From NCBI GenBank assembly GCA_012927625.1, contig JABBOV010000018.1, forward strand, positions 1 through 64,000: a stretch of 64,000 bases of DNA, written 5' to 3'. The notes beneath the pieces were generated by a model. The model made no database searches and had not been told where the DNA came from. It was given only the letters and a program-made list of their open reading frames with translations. How positions within the stretch are numbered: the stretch's first letter is position 1; each line of letters starts with the position of its first letter. Shown here one piece after another: positions 28,277-37,918 of the stretch. The position numbers and the translations under genes were made by a program. The stretch comes from Glaciimonas sp. GTDB taxonomy: Bacteria > Pseudomonadota > Gammaproteobacteria > Burkholderiales > Burkholderiaceae_D.

Positions 28277-28304
28277 ACTATTGATAAAACACATTATCAA
28301 TAGT
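28277..28304. other. Xer-like palindromic site (11-6-11)
   Basis: ACTATTGATAA, six-base spacer AACACA, TTATCAATAGT. The arms are perfect inverted copies. Arm and spacer lengths and the inner ATAA/TTAT equal the geometry of dif and plasmid pdif sites used by XerC/XerD, and a tyrosine recombinase remnant lies 340 bases away. A protein-binding operator is the main alternative; there is no T-run for a terminator. The rest of 28181-28640 shows no gene. Confidence 0.4.
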
Positions 28305-28640
28305 AAATTCAGGCAGAACGATGCCGCGTGGACTTAGGAAAACAGCCGACATCAAATAGCAGTCGTGACGCCACAATGACGGTATCAATCAATTCCGGAG
28401 CGTCACGATGCGGTCGAAGAAACATGTGTTGGAATTTCTCTTTACTAAAGCGGCCCCTTGGCCTGTCCGTGTGGGCGTAATGGCAAGGTGGTTGATCTAT
28501 TCGCTGGCGGTGGCGGCTTTAATCTCGGTATCCATCGCCAAATCGCCTTGGCTGGCATTTTTGTTAAAGAGTTCCCCTTGAAAAATGCACTGATCGTCTC
28601 TAATTCCCATCTCCTGGAGACCAGGAATCACAATGCTGGA

Positions 28641-29473
28641 CTCTCACTGCTGCGCAGTTTCAGCAGCTTGCCGACGTGCCGCAGGCGCTGACCTGGTTCG
28701 CCAACATCGATAATCCGCAAACGCGCCGCGCGTACCAGAACGACTTACAAGAATTCATGGCGTTTACCAGCATCGACCAGCCGGCACAATTCCTGATCGT
28801 CCCGCGCGCTGGCCGGCACCACCATCCGGCGCAAACTCGCCGCGCTGTCCTCTCTGTTCGAGTACCTGTGCGAAGCCAATGCGGTCGTCAGCAATCCGGT
28901 CAAGGGTGTCAAGCGCCCGAAGATGGAAACCTGGGAGAGCAAGACGCCTGTGATCGGCGACTACCAGGCGCGCTCGCTGCTGAACGCCCCGGACGCCGGT
29001 ACGCTGCAGGGGCGGCGTGACCGCGCCACGGCCTGCGCCGCGCCGAACTGTGCGCGCTGACGGTGGGCTGCGTGCAGCAACGGCGTGGTGTAGCGCATCT
29101 GCGCGTCCACGGCAAGGGCGGCAAGCTGCGTTATGTGCCGCTGCATCCGGGTACCGCCGGGCTGATCGATGCGTATCTGCAGGCGGCCGGCCACGGTAGC
29201 GACGCCCAGAGCGCGCTGTTGCGGTCCATCAAGAACAACGTGCATGGCAATCAGCGCGCCTCTATCACCGCCGATGGCGTCTACCAGATGCTGGCCGGCT
29301 ATGCGGCCAGTCTGAAAATGGATATCGCCGGCTTTGGGCCGCATGCGCTGCGCGCGACGGCAGCGACCAATGTTCGCGACCATGAAGCCGATATCGCCAA
29401 AGTGCAGGAATGGCTGGGGCATGCCAGTATTGCGACTACGCGTATTTACGACCGCAGGAAAATGCGCCCGTAG
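28641..29473 (+). pseudogene. Tyrosine recombinase/integrase, frameshifted
   Basis: The N-terminal SAM-like domain (AAQFQQLADVPQALTWFANI, RRAYQNDLQEFMAF) changes frame at about 28800 to continue ALAGTTIRRKLAALSSLFEY and VVSNPVKGVKRPKMET. Near 29025 a small deletion and another shift remove the residues before HGLRRAELCAL. The C-terminal catalytic part is intact: GFGPHALRATAATNV, EWLGHASIATTRIYD with the H-x-x-R, the second His and the Tyr nucleophile. Related enzymes integrate or resolve mobile DNA. It cannot make a full protein. Confidence 0.85.
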
Positions 29474-29692
29474 GATAGACCCACCTTCAAGGTTGTGTAT
29501 TAACCCGGATAAAACGGATCTTTTAATATCAAAAGACATCATGTGCCCAAGCTCACAGTCAGACGATACCTTTTTGATCTATGACTCATCAATAATTTTT
29601 TTGCCGCTCATCAATTCAGTCTAGGGAAGCCACATAAGGGCAGGTACGAATGTTGTTTCGATCGCTCACGAAACTGCTTTCTGAAAGTAAAT

Positions 29693-30982
29693 ATGACAGA
29701 TTCGCCCCCCGCCAATTTCAAACAATCCGACGGTATATCGTGGGTAAAAAAACTCGGGCCAGGATTGATCACAGGCGCAGCGGACGACGATCCGAGCGGA
29801 ATTGCCACGTATTCGCAAGCGGGAGCCCAGTTCGGGTTCAATACGTTGTGGACTTTGTTTTTTACCTACCCGCTGATGGTGGCGATCCAGATGATCAGCG
29901 CCAAAATAGGACGGGTAACAGGTCATGGCCTCGCCACCAATGTTCGTCAGCACTACCCGGCTTGGCTCCTTTACGGAATCGTGGGCTTACTCCTGCTCGC
30001 CAATACGATCAATATTGCCGCAGACCTGGCTGCCATGGGAGACGCACTGAAATTAATGACGGGAGGCCCGGTTCATCTGTATGCGCTTGGTTTTGGGATC
30101 GTGTCCTTGCTGTTGCAAATATTCATTCCATATGAGCGTTATGTCCGAGTCCTAAAATGGCTGACGCTGGCGCTCCTGGCGTATGTTGCAACGGTATTCT
30201 CCATTCACATCCCGTGGCCAAAGGTATTCACCAGCACCGTGCTGCCCCACCTGTCATTGAAATCCGAGTACGTCACAACGGTCGTCGCCGTGTTTGGCAC
30301 CACCATCAGCCCCTATCTCTTTTTCTGGCAGGCATCGCAGGAAGTTGAAGAACTCCAGGCGAACCCAAAAGCTAAACCTCTTAAACATGCCGAAAGCCAG
30401 GCAAACAGCAATTTCCGGCGCATCAAAATCGATACAGTGGTCGGAATGGGCTTTTCGAACATCGTCGCATTTTTCATCGTGTTGACAACAGCTGTAACGC
30501 TCAACCCGCATGGCATTACTGACATTCAGACCTCCGCCCAAGCTGCCTCGGCTTTGCGTCCCATCGCCGGCGATTTTGCCTTTTTCGTCTTTAGCGCGGG
30601 CATCATTGGGACCGGACTACTTGCGGTCCCGGTACTGGCCGGCTCTGCCGCATATGCGCTGTCCGGCGCATTCCGGTGGAAGAACAGTCTTGAGTACAAG
30701 CCAACGGATGCGAAGGGGTTTTACGGCATCATCATTGTCTCAACAATGCTTGGGATAGCGCTTTGTTTTGCACCGATCGATCCGATCAAGGCGCTTTACT
30801 GGAGTGCCGTGATTAACGGCGTCATTTCCGTGCCGATAATGAGCGTCATGATGCTGATGGCGGCTAGGAAGGATGTGATGGGCAAGTTTGTTATTGGTAT
30901 CAAACTGAAAATTCTTGGATGGGGGTGTACGGCAATCATGGCGATCGCCGTCGGCGCGATGTTTTGGACATTCAAGTCATAA
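29693..30982 (+). CDS. Nramp-family divalent metal transporter, non-canonical metal site
   Basis: 429 residues with about eleven transmembrane helices. The first helix carries GAADDDPSGIATYSQAGAQF, that is DPSG where classical MntH has DPGN. The sixth-helix motif is FGTTISPYLFFWQAS, with SPY replacing the classical MPH that holds the metal-binding Met. Such replacements occur in Nramp relatives described as magnesium or broad-range transporters, so manganese import should not be assumed. It stands alone, followed by a good terminator. Confidence 0.88.
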   Translation: MTDSPPANFKQSDGISWVKKLGPGLITGAADDDPSGIATYSQAGAQFGFNTLWTLFFTYPLMVAIQMISAKIGRVTGHGLATNVRQHYPAWLLYGIVGLLLLANTINIAADLAAMGDALKLMTGGPVHLYALGFGIVSLLLQIFIPYERYVRVLKWLTLALLAYVATVFSIHIPWPKVFTSTVLPHLSLKSEYVTTVVAVFGTTISPYLFFWQASQEVEELQANPKAKPLKHAESQANSNFRRIKIDTVVGMGFSNIVAFFIVLTTAVTLNPHGITDIQTSAQAASALRPIAGDFAFFVFSAGIIGTGLLAVPVLAGSAAYALSGAFRWKNSLEYKPTDAKGFYGIIIVSTMLGIALCFAPIDPIKALYWSAVINGVISVPIMSVMMLMAARKDVMGKFVIGIKLKILGWGCTAIMAIAVGAMFWTFKS

Positions 30983-31017
30983 CGCTGTTCAATAAACGGC
31001 CGTTTACTGAACACTTC

Positions 31018-31046
31018 GAAAAACGCCTTATTCGGGCGTTTTTTTG
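31018..31046 (+). terminator. Rho-independent terminator after the Nramp gene
   Basis: AAACGCC at 31021-31027 pairs with GGCGTTT at 31035-31041 and is followed by a T-run (31039-31045). It lies about 40 bases after the stop codon. No gene I trust lies between here and the tRNA remnant; a second 11-base hairpin at 31354-31381 has no T-run. Confidence 0.8.
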
Positions 31047-31396
31047 CGCGTATAGCGGGCTGATGTTCCATGAGCAGCTGAACGTAAATATCCAGCGCTA
31101 CATGTCGCTTCGTCCCGTGATGCAGCACCGGATATTGAAAGCGCTGGATCCCGTGGAGTATGGCAAAGATATTAATGCAGCCAAGAGGCGAAAACGTAGG
31201 TCGCGCAAACTCCCGCGATCTCACTCAGGTGTGCAGCGCTGAGCTGCGCCACTAGAGATCCCAAAAGCGAGGAGAATGGACCTGCAGCGATTTCGAAGTG
31301 GGGCTGTAGCTCCGGAGATAGACCGGACACGAGGACTGCGAGTCCCGGAAGCGAAACGCCAATCACGATGGATTGGCGTTTGGTGAGGTATGTTCT

Positions 31397-31464
31397 TGGT
31401 GGCCCGGGGCGGAATCGAACCACCGACACAAGGATTTTCAATACTCTGCTTCTATTGATCCGGC
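31397..31464 (-). pseudogene. tRNA-Phe(GAA) remnant
   Basis: On the minus strand the 3' half is intact: anticodon segment ATTGAAAATCCTTGTGTC, T arm GGTGGTTCGATTCCGCC and acceptor end GGGCCACCA (3' end at 31397). The 5' half is shortened and the D arm is missing, so it cannot fold. Such fragments are left at one border of elements that integrate at a tRNA-Phe 3' end. Confidence 0.7.
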
Positions 31465-31626
31465 ACGATTATGTATTGAATTGCATCTTCTCCTTACGAA
31501 CCACTCCAAAGGGAAGATCGAGGGAAATAAGTGCGATCGAATAGAGACTTCATCATTCCGAATCAATAGGACGGACTGTATTTACATGGACAGTGTTCCG
31601 AACTTTATTCCCAAGGAGCACTAAGA

Positions 31627-31681
31627 GTTCACGATTTTAATACGTTGTTCTCGACTTTAATGACCTTTTCTCGACTTTATT
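31627..31681. repeat. Three 15-bp repeats spaced exactly 20 bp, beside glmS 3' end
   Basis: GTTCACGATTTTAAT (31627), GTTCTCGACTTTAAT (31647) and TTTCTCGACTTTATT (31667) start 20 bases apart. The array ends 35 bases from the glmS stop codon. Transposon ends of the Tn7 type carry tandem TnsB sites about 20 bases long and insert about 25 bases after the glmS stop, so this may be a solo end. The terminal TGT/ACA trinucleotide is not obvious. Confidence 0.4.
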
Positions 31682-31715
31682 AGGTAAGAATAATAGCCAC
31701 TTGATCGAGTTTCCG

Positions 31716-33545
31716 TTACTCCACAGTAACTGACTTAGCCAAATTCCTTGGCTTATCCACATCAGTACCCCGTGCCAACGCGGTGTGATACGCCAATAAT
31801 TGCAGTGCCACCACATGCAAAATCGGGGACAGTTTGCCGTAGTGTTCCGGCAGACGGATTACGTGCAAGCCTTCGCCGGGTTTTACGCGCGAGTCGCCGT
31901 CGGCGAATACGTAGAGTTGGCCGCCGCGGGCGCGCACTTCCTGCATGTTCGATTTCAGCTTTTCGATCAGTGCATCGTTGGGGGCGATGGTGACTACCGG
32001 CATTTGTTCGGTGACCAACGCCAGCGGGCCGTGCTTGAGTTCGCCGGCGGGATAGGCTTCGGCGTGGATGTAGGAAATTTCCTTGAGTTTGAGCGCGCCT
32101 TCGAGAGCAATAGGGTAGTGCAGGCCACGTCCTAAAAATAACGCGTTTTCTTTGCGTGCGAAGTCTTCCGACCAGGCGATGATTTGCGGCTCCAGCGCCA
32201 GCACGGCGGCAATCGCTACCGGCAGATGGCGCATTTGCTTCAGGTAATCGGCTTCATCTTGCTCCGACAACGTGCCCCTGACTTGCGCCAGCGTCAGCGT
32301 GAGCAGAAACAGCGCGGCCAGTTGGGTGGTAAAGGCTTTGGTCGAGGCGACGCCGACTTCGACCCCGGCGCGGGTGATGAAGGCGAGCGCACACTCACGC
32401 ACCATGGCGCTGGTAGCAACGTTACAGATCGTCATGGTGTGCGCCATGCCGAGTGACCTGGCGTGTTTTAGCGCAGCCAGCGTGTCGGCAGTTTCACCGC
32501 TTTGGGAAAGTGTCAGAACCAGTGAGCGCGGATTCGGCACGCTGTCACGATAGCGGTATTCGCTGGCGATTTCAACGCTGACCGGGATTTTGGCGATCGA
32601 TTCGATCCAATATTTGGCGGTCATGCCGGCGTAGTAACTGGTGCCGCAAGCCAGAATCAGCACCGAATCGATTTGCTTGAAGATGCCATAGGCGTCGTCG
32701 CCGAATAGCTCCGGCATGATGGCGTCGATTCCTTGCAGCGTATTGGCGATGGCGGTTGGCTGCTCGAAAATTTCTTTTTGCATGTAGTGGCGATACGGCC
32801 CCAGTTCGGCGGCGCCGGTATGAGCTTGCACGGTGCGTACTTCGCGCTGTACCGATTTGCCGTCGGCATCGACGATCCAGCAGCGCTGCAATTGCAGATC
32901 GACTACGTCGCCTTCTTCCAGATAGATGATTTGATCGGTGACGCCGGCCAGCGCCATCGCATCCGAGGCCAGGAAATTTTCGCCCTGGCCGACGCCGACG
33001 ATCAGCGGCGAGCCTTGGCGCGCGCCGATCACGCGGTGCGGCTCGTCGCGGCAAAATACCGCAATCGCATACGCGCCATCGAGTCGCTTGACCGCTTGCT
33101 GCACGGTATCGAACAGATCGCCGGCATACATGTGGTCGATCAGGTGGGCGATGACTTCGGTGTCGGTCTGGCTCTGGAATACGTAACCGAGCGCGCGCAG
33201 TTCATCGCGCAGCTCGTCGTGGTTTTCGATGATGCCGTTGTGTACCAGCGCGATACGCGCATCCGCGTCGCTGGGCGAAAAGTGCGGATGGGCATTGTCC
33301 GAAGAGGGTGCGCCGTGCGTGGCCCAGCGGGTATGGGCGATGCCGGTGAAGCCGGCCAGTCCGGTGGCGGCAACTTGCGTTTCGAGCTCGGCCACGCGGG
33401 CGGTGCTGCGCGAACGTTGCAAGCGGCCATCGACATACAGCGCCACCCCGCAAGAGTCATAACCGCGGTATTCGAGCCGTTTCAAGCCTTCGATCAGGAT
33501 GGGAGTGATATTGCGTTGCGCAACCGCGCCGACGATACCGCACAT
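31716..33545 (-). CDS. glmS: Glucosamine-fructose-6-phosphate aminotransferase (isomerizing)
   Basis: 609 residues from ATG 33545 ([20 protein letters not shown]), with Cys2 as the glutaminase nucleophile. Two SIS domains follow ([40 protein letters not shown]), and the end LAKSVTVE is the conserved C-terminus. It converts fructose-6-phosphate and glutamine to glucosamine-6-phosphate for peptidoglycan and LPS. Normal length. An upstream extension of the frame is not used because MCG must be N-terminal. Confidence 0.97.
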   Translation of the reverse strand: MCGIVGAVAQRNITPILIEGLKRLEYRGYDSCGVALYVDGRLQRSRSTARVAELETQVAATGLAGFTGIAHTRWATHGAPSSDNAHPHFSPSDADARIALVHNGIIENHDELRDELRALGYVFQSQTDTEVIAHLIDHMYAGDLFDTVQQAVKRLDGAYAIAVFCRDEPHRVIGARQGSPLIVGVGQGENFLASDAMALAGVTDQIIYLEEGDVVDLQLQRCWIVDADGKSVQREVRTVQAHTGAAELGPYRHYMQKEIFEQPTAIANTLQGIDAIMPELFGDDAYGIFKQIDSVLILACGTSYYAGMTAKYWIESIAKIPVSVEIASEYRYRDSVPNPRSLVLTLSQSGETADTLAALKHARSLGMAHTMTICNVATSAMVRECALAFITRAGVEVGVASTKAFTTQLAALFLLTLTLAQVRGTLSEQDEADYLKQMRHLPVAIAAVLALEPQIIAWSEDFARKENALFLGRGLHYPIALEGALKLKEISYIHAEAYPAGELKHGPLALVTEQMPVVTIAPNDALIEKLKSNMQEVRARGGQLYVFADGDSRVKPGEGLHVIRLPEHYGKLSPILHVVALQLLAYHTALARGTDVDKPRNLAKSVTVE

Positions 33546-33697
33546 GGCAGCCTCTTCAGGATTTTGTTGTTGAAGATTGCATCGTAGAGGACTACGAATG
33601 AAATATGCTGTCTTAATTATTATAAATATGATCGAATATTTCAATACGCTGTACTGATGGCATAATATTTCAATAAATTTAAAACTATGGAATATTT

Positions 33698-34174
33698 ATG
33701 ACGAATGAGCCCGTTTTGCAGCTCGATGAACTTGATCGCCGAATTCTTAATGCACTGCAAGTTGATGCATCGCAAACCAATCATGCGCTGGCGGCGCGGG
33801 TCCATGTGTCGCCGCCGACCTGTCTGCGCCGCGTCAAGCGCTTGATGGAAACTGGCGTGATTGCGCGTCAGGTGGCGATTGTCGCGCCCGAGAAGGTCGG
33901 TGCCGGATTGAGCGCCATTGTCGAGATTACGCTGGATAACCAGGCGTCTGAGCGAATGGTCGAGTTCGAAGCACTGGTGGCGGAGGAAGATGCGGTTTTG
34001 CAGTGCTATCGGGTGGCGCCGGGGCCGGATTTTGTGCTGCTGGTGCAAGTGGCCGATATGCCGGCGTACCACGCGCTGGCGCATCGGCTATTTGCAGGGC
34101 AAGCCAACGTGCGTAATGTGCGCAGTTATTTTGCGATTCATCGCAGCAAGTTCGAGACACGGATTGCGGTGTGA
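33698..34174 (+). CDS. Lrp/AsnC-family transcriptional regulator
   Basis: 158 residues. N-terminal HTH (LDELDRRILNALQVDASQTN, ALAARVHVSPPTCLRRVKRL) and a C-terminal RAM domain (VLQCYRVAPGPDFVLLVQVA). Divergent from glmS across 152 bases. The effector is probably an amino acid; the target cannot be told from the sequence. Normal length. Confidence 0.92.
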   Translation: MTNEPVLQLDELDRRILNALQVDASQTNHALAARVHVSPPTCLRRVKRLMETGVIARQVAIVAPEKVGAGLSAIVEITLDNQASERMVEFEALVAEEDAVLQCYRVAPGPDFVLLVQVADMPAYHALAHRLFAGQANVRNVRSYFAIHRSKFETRIAV

Positions 34175-34331
34175 GGATGGGCTTAATCGAATACCCATGT
34201 TATTTAGTGAGTAACCAGGAACGTAAATTTTTGTGGCGGATGATCGCATATTATTGTTCCGCATTTGCCACCGTAGGAGTGTGGATTCGACTCATAAATA
34301 CAGCACGATGGGTCAATGATTTGCAATCTAC

Positions 34332-35996
34332 TCATGGCAATTGTGCAGTACGCACAGCCTCGTCCACGCTCAACGTGCTGAGGAATGGCACTGGCAAGTC
34401 GGTCGGAACGACCCGTTGCAGCAAATCAAATACCGGTCCTTTGAGCCGGGCCAGCAGCAGCCGCTTGTTCTGGCCGGCGACAAAACGATAAAAATCATGT
34501 AGCGCTTCCAGACTGGTGCTATCCAGGTCGGGCGATTCTTCCAGGCTCAGGATGACACTGTGCAGCGTCGGCTCCGCGGCGGCGATGGTGCGCTGCGCCT
34601 GCTGCATTATGCGTTCGACGTTGGCGAAAAACAGTGGTTCCTCGGGCCGCAGAATAAGAATGCCGGGCGCCGGTTTGGCTTCGGGATACAGCGCCATATT
34701 CACGAAATCATGACCCTGTCCAAGCCGCCCCAGCACGGTAATGATCGATTTTGAAAAGCGCTGCAACAGCAACATCAGGCTGAGCCCGACAGCGGCCAGC
34801 AATCCATCCAGCACACCCAGCACCAGTACACCGACCACGGCGGCGATGATCACCAGCCGATCGCGCCGCCACGTAAGGTAAGGCCGGAAGATGGCCGGGT
34901 TCAGGGTATGGCTGACCGCGTGGATCACAATCGCTGCCAGTACCGGTTCCGGCAGCAAAGCGATGCTGGGCAAAACCGTCAACACGATGGCAAGCACAGC
35001 TAGCGCGGCGACCCACCCCGCCAGTTTTGATCTGGCGCCGGCCGCTTCATTGGCTGCGGTGCCGGAATAACCGGCTCCCACCGGCATGCCGTGGAATAGG
35101 CCGGACAGCAAATTGGACGCACCTAACGCCAGCAAGTCCCGGTTAGGCGATACGGTATCGCCGTATTTAATGGCGAAGCCGCGAATCGAGCCATATGACT
35201 CCGCATACAGGATCATCACCATCGCGAAACCCAGTTCGCCCAGCCGCACCCACTCGCTACGCGACAACAGCGGTAGCGTCGGGGTAGCCAGTTCCAGATG
35301 GATGGTGCCGACCAGGCCAACGCCATACTGTGGCAGATCGAGCCATTTGCTGGCCGCAATGCCAAGCACGATCACGATCAGGCCGCCCGGCACATGTTGG
35401 AAGCGGGCCAGCAGAAACAATAGCGCCAACGCGGCCATGCCGACGGCGATGCCGGTCAGATTCCAGTGCGCGAACTCGCCCACCAATGCCAACACAAACC
35501 TGAGTATGTCGCCGTTCTGCGGATGAACCCCGACCACGCTGGCGCATTGTTTCAGGATGATAATAATGGACAGGCCGAAAGCAAAGCCGCGCAGCACCGG
35601 TTTGGCGATGAAATCGGTGATGTTGCCCATGCGCGCCAGCCCGGCCAGCAGAAAAAACAGGCCGGTGATCATTACCAGGCCGATCGCCAGCGTCAGTCTA
35701 AATCCGGCATCGCCATTGGCGATCGATGCGGTCGCTGCCGCCAACACGGCGGCCGACGATGAGGTGGCGGAAACGATGGCAAAACGACTGCTGCCGAACA
35801 GGCCGTAACAGACCAGTCCGGCGAACAAGGCGATCACGCCGGTGTGCGGCGGCAGGTTGCCGATGCTGGAATAAGCCACCGCTTCGGGCAGCAGCAAACC
35901 GGCGATCGACAGTCCGGCAATCACATCCTGCCAGCGCGCCTGGCTACCGGAAATCTGCGGATGAGCCGGATTGGCCTCAGGTGCTGCGGTGGACAC
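34332..35996 (-). CDS. SulP/SLC26 anion transporter with STAS domain
   Basis: 554 residues starting at a GTG directly after the stop of the upstream ParB-like gene. The transporter part (about 20-400) has the family segments AGLSIAGLLLPEAVAYSSIG and DLLALGASNLLSGLFHGMPV with some twelve hydrophobic segments. The STAS domain follows (LILRPEEPLFFANVERIMQQ; VILSLEESPDLDSTSLEALH with the typical Asp-Ser-Thr). Candidate substrates are sulfate, bicarbonate or dicarboxylates; the sequence does not decide. Confidence 0.92.
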   Translation of the reverse strand: MSTAAPEANPAHPQISGSQARWQDVIAGLSIAGLLLPEAVAYSSIGNLPPHTGVIALFAGLVCYGLFGSSRFAIVSATSSSAAVLAAATASIANGDAGFRLTLAIGLVMITGLFFLLAGLARMGNITDFIAKPVLRGFAFGLSIIIILKQCASVVGVHPQNGDILRFVLALVGEFAHWNLTGIAVGMAALALLFLLARFQHVPGGLIVIVLGIAASKWLDLPQYGVGLVGTIHLELATPTLPLLSRSEWVRLGELGFAMVMILYAESYGSIRGFAIKYGDTVSPNRDLLALGASNLLSGLFHGMPVGAGYSGTAANEAAGARSKLAGWVAALAVLAIVLTVLPSIALLPEPVLAAIVIHAVSHTLNPAIFRPYLTWRRDRLVIIAAVVGVLVLGVLDGLLAAVGLSLMLLLQRFSKSIITVLGRLGQGHDFVNMALYPEAKPAPGILILRPEEPLFFANVERIMQQAQRTIAAAEPTLHSVILSLEESPDLDSTSLEALHDFYRFVAGQNKRLLLARLKGPVFDLLQRVVPTDLPVPFLSTLSVDEAVRTAQLP

Positions 35997-36617
35997 TTAT
36001 GATGCCGCAATCACGCCAGACCAGCCTGGTAGATAGCGTGCCTCCTGGCTGCGGGCGAGCTTCATTGCTTTGGCAAGGGACTTGGTAAAATCCTGCGCCA
36101 GACGTTCAGAGTCGATCCGGCTGCGAAAGAAATCCGCCCATAAAAATTCGCTGAACGGGGTCACATCCTTGGAAAATCCACCGGCGCGACGCAACTCGCC
36201 GGCCAGGCTGCGGTAGGGGTCATCCTGCAATTGGGTGAGGTGCTTCGGCACCGTGTCGAAGTCGCGCCGCCGGCCGTCAGCGTCATACGGGTGCACCCAT
36301 TGATGGTGATCCATCACATGCCAAAAATTGGCCGGCAACAGCCAGGATAAGTCTTTCAGCACCATCAGGCTGACGGTCTTGACCTCCTCTTCCAGCAGGG
36401 CCAGACCGAAATGATGATGATCCACGATGTAATGCCTGCCTTCCGGGCCCATAATGCTCGGAAACCAGTGGTCGGCCAGCGCACTGCTGCGCGCTTTTTT
36501 GCCGAGTTCGCTCCACTCTTTGCGTTTGAGTGCGACCTCGGCCTTCCCAACCGTGATTTGTGTCGGGTGCAGCTGATTGAGATGCGCGTTGACGAACTGC
36601 GGTTTGGCACGTGACAT
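35997..36617 (-). CDS. ParB-like nuclease-fold protein (PF08857-type)
   Basis: 206 residues. LNQLHPTQITVGKAEVALKR and the GRHYIVDHHHFGLALLEE segment match the ParB-like family seen in proteins not involved in partition. It stops where the SulP gene starts (TAA-GTG), so the two are one transcript and translation is coupled. The His-rich DHHH and HVMDHHQWVHPYD segments could bind metal. Function is unknown; chromosome partition by this protein is unlikely. Confidence 0.75.
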   Translation of the reverse strand: MSRAKPQFVNAHLNQLHPTQITVGKAEVALKRKEWSELGKKARSSALADHWFPSIMGPEGRHYIVDHHHFGLALLEEEVKTVSLMVLKDLSWLLPANFWHVMDHHQWVHPYDADGRRRDFDTVPKHLTQLQDDPYRSLAGELRRAGGFSKDVTPFSEFLWADFFRSRIDSERLAQDFTKSLAKAMKLARSQEARYLPGWSGVIAAS

Positions 36618-36989
36618 GGCATGTTCCTGTGATCGAAATTTTTTCGGCTGGTGGATACTCAGATGTCAGTATATGGCAGCGCTGCGCCTGCCGCACTGCG
36701 GATTCCCGTTTCTACCAAAGAGTTGTTTGAGAGGCTGGCTAGACCAGATTGTTTGCTTGCTGCATCCAAGAGCATGGCCAATATTATTTGCCTATTTACG
36801 GGATGTGCAAGACTGTAAATCACGTGGAAAAGCAGACAAGCGTTACCCGCCGCCGCGATACAAGACTGTCAGCAACACATCCGCCGTCGGGCCTTTTCGG
36901 ATTATATTTTTGTTACGCTTCCGGTGGTCGTGGATAATCACTATTCGCTTGCCGCAAAATAGCGCCAACCATACTCAAGGAGCGTTTCT
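36618..36989. other. Stretch without a recognisable gene
   Basis: Only short frames occur on either strand. It contains the promoter regions for the divergent ParB-like and lipoprotein genes, but I cannot place hexamers with confidence. Confidence 0.4.
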
Positions 36990-37478
36990 ATGAAGTCACC
37001 CACCGCAATTGCCCTTATTGTCTGCGCAATCCTCTCCGGCTGCGCCTCTTCCGGCAGCTCGCAGTCCGTATCCCAGGCAGCAAGGACAGAAAGTTGCAAG
37101 GCCGTTACGGAGCAGGAAATCGCAGCGTTGTTTGACCGCTGGAACCAATCCTTGCTTACGGGCGATGCGCATCAGGTGGTAGCTAACTATGCAGAGCGCT
37201 CCATTTTGCTCCCCACCGTCTCCAACCAACCGCGCCTGACCAGTGAAGAAAAAGAGGATTACTTTCATCATTTTCTGGAAAACCATCCCTCCGGCAAAAT
37301 AGACCTGCGCAGCATAGAAATTGGCTGCAACACCGCAGTCGATGCCGGCCTCTATACATTCACTTTCGCCAAGACCGGCGCAGTGGTCAGCGGCCGCTAT
37401 ACCTACACCTATCGCTGGAACGGCTCAAAATGGCTGATCACGAGCCATCACTCTTCTGCCATGCCGCAGCGTAACTAG
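36990..37478 (+). CDS. Lipoprotein with SnoaL/DUF4440-like fold
   Basis: 162 residues. A lipoprotein signal peptide (MKSPTAIALIVCAILSGC, lipobox LSGC with Cys18) is followed by EQEIAALFDRWNQSLLTGD and VVANYAERSILLPTVSN, then YTYTYRWNGSKWLITSHHSS, as in SgcJ/EcaC or CaMKII-association-like proteins of the NTF2 superfamily. AAGGAG precedes the ATG. Probably a periplasmic or outer-membrane-anchored ligand-binding protein; substrate unknown. Confidence 0.82.
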   Translation: MKSPTAIALIVCAILSGCASSGSSQSVSQAARTESCKAVTEQEIAALFDRWNQSLLTGDAHQVVANYAERSILLPTVSNQPRLTSEEKEDYFHHFLENHPSGKIDLRSIEIGCNTAVDAGLYTFTFAKTGAVVSGRYTYTYRWNGSKWLITSHHSSAMPQRN

Positions 37479-37514
37479 CAATGGCAGCGACAAGAAATAC
37501 AACACCGAGCCCCG

Positions 37515-37750
37515 CTGTGCGATGTTCACTGTGACCCGCGAAAAATATCGGCGATTATTCTCAGTGGGATGCTATTCGTTGTAGGTGCGAATGTATTCGC
37601 ATTAGCTTGCGTGGAATCGTTAAGATTGCGAATAAATTCGCACCTACGAATGCAGCCATATTGAATCTCTAATATAGATATACTGCAATTTGTATTTTTT
37701 ATTACGCACTGAATATATGCGGAAAGTATTGCTTTTAGCGGCATACTCCA
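37515..37750 (+). repeat. Dispersed direct repeat R1 (~236 bp)
   Basis: Begins CTGTGCGATG, contains TGACCCGCGAAAAATATCGG and a long imperfect hairpin (GTAGGTGCGAATGTATTCGC at 37581-37600 against GCGAATAAATTCGCACCTAC), and ends GCATACTCCA. It recurs in the same orientation at 42586-42838 with over 85% agreement by eye. No coding capacity. Confidence 0.85.
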
Positions 37751-37918
37751 TCACATTATTGATGTTCAGGGCTGTACAAAAGCGTAAAAAGGCTGCAAAA
37801 AATGTCACGTAATCTGTGCTGTAAACAGCGTAGTGCGGCTACCGTCGTTACCGCAAAAATTCACAAATAATGCGTTTGCCAACCTTGATGTTGTCGCCGA
37901 CATAGCCTTGCACCTTTC

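Noticed and set aside
28458-28691. Frame containing KVVDLFAGGGG, like motif I of a cytosine methyltransferase
   Set aside because: No further methyltransferase motif follows, the rest has no likeness, and the frame runs into the recombinase remnant; probably chance.
31240-31353. Possible tRNA-like folds (GGGGCTGTAGCTCCGG and nearby)
   Set aside because: No consistent acceptor or T arm can be paired, unlike the clear tRNA-Phe fragment just downstream.
32733-33587. 284-codon open frame opposite glmS
   Set aside because: Antisense shadow of a certain gene; no start signal.
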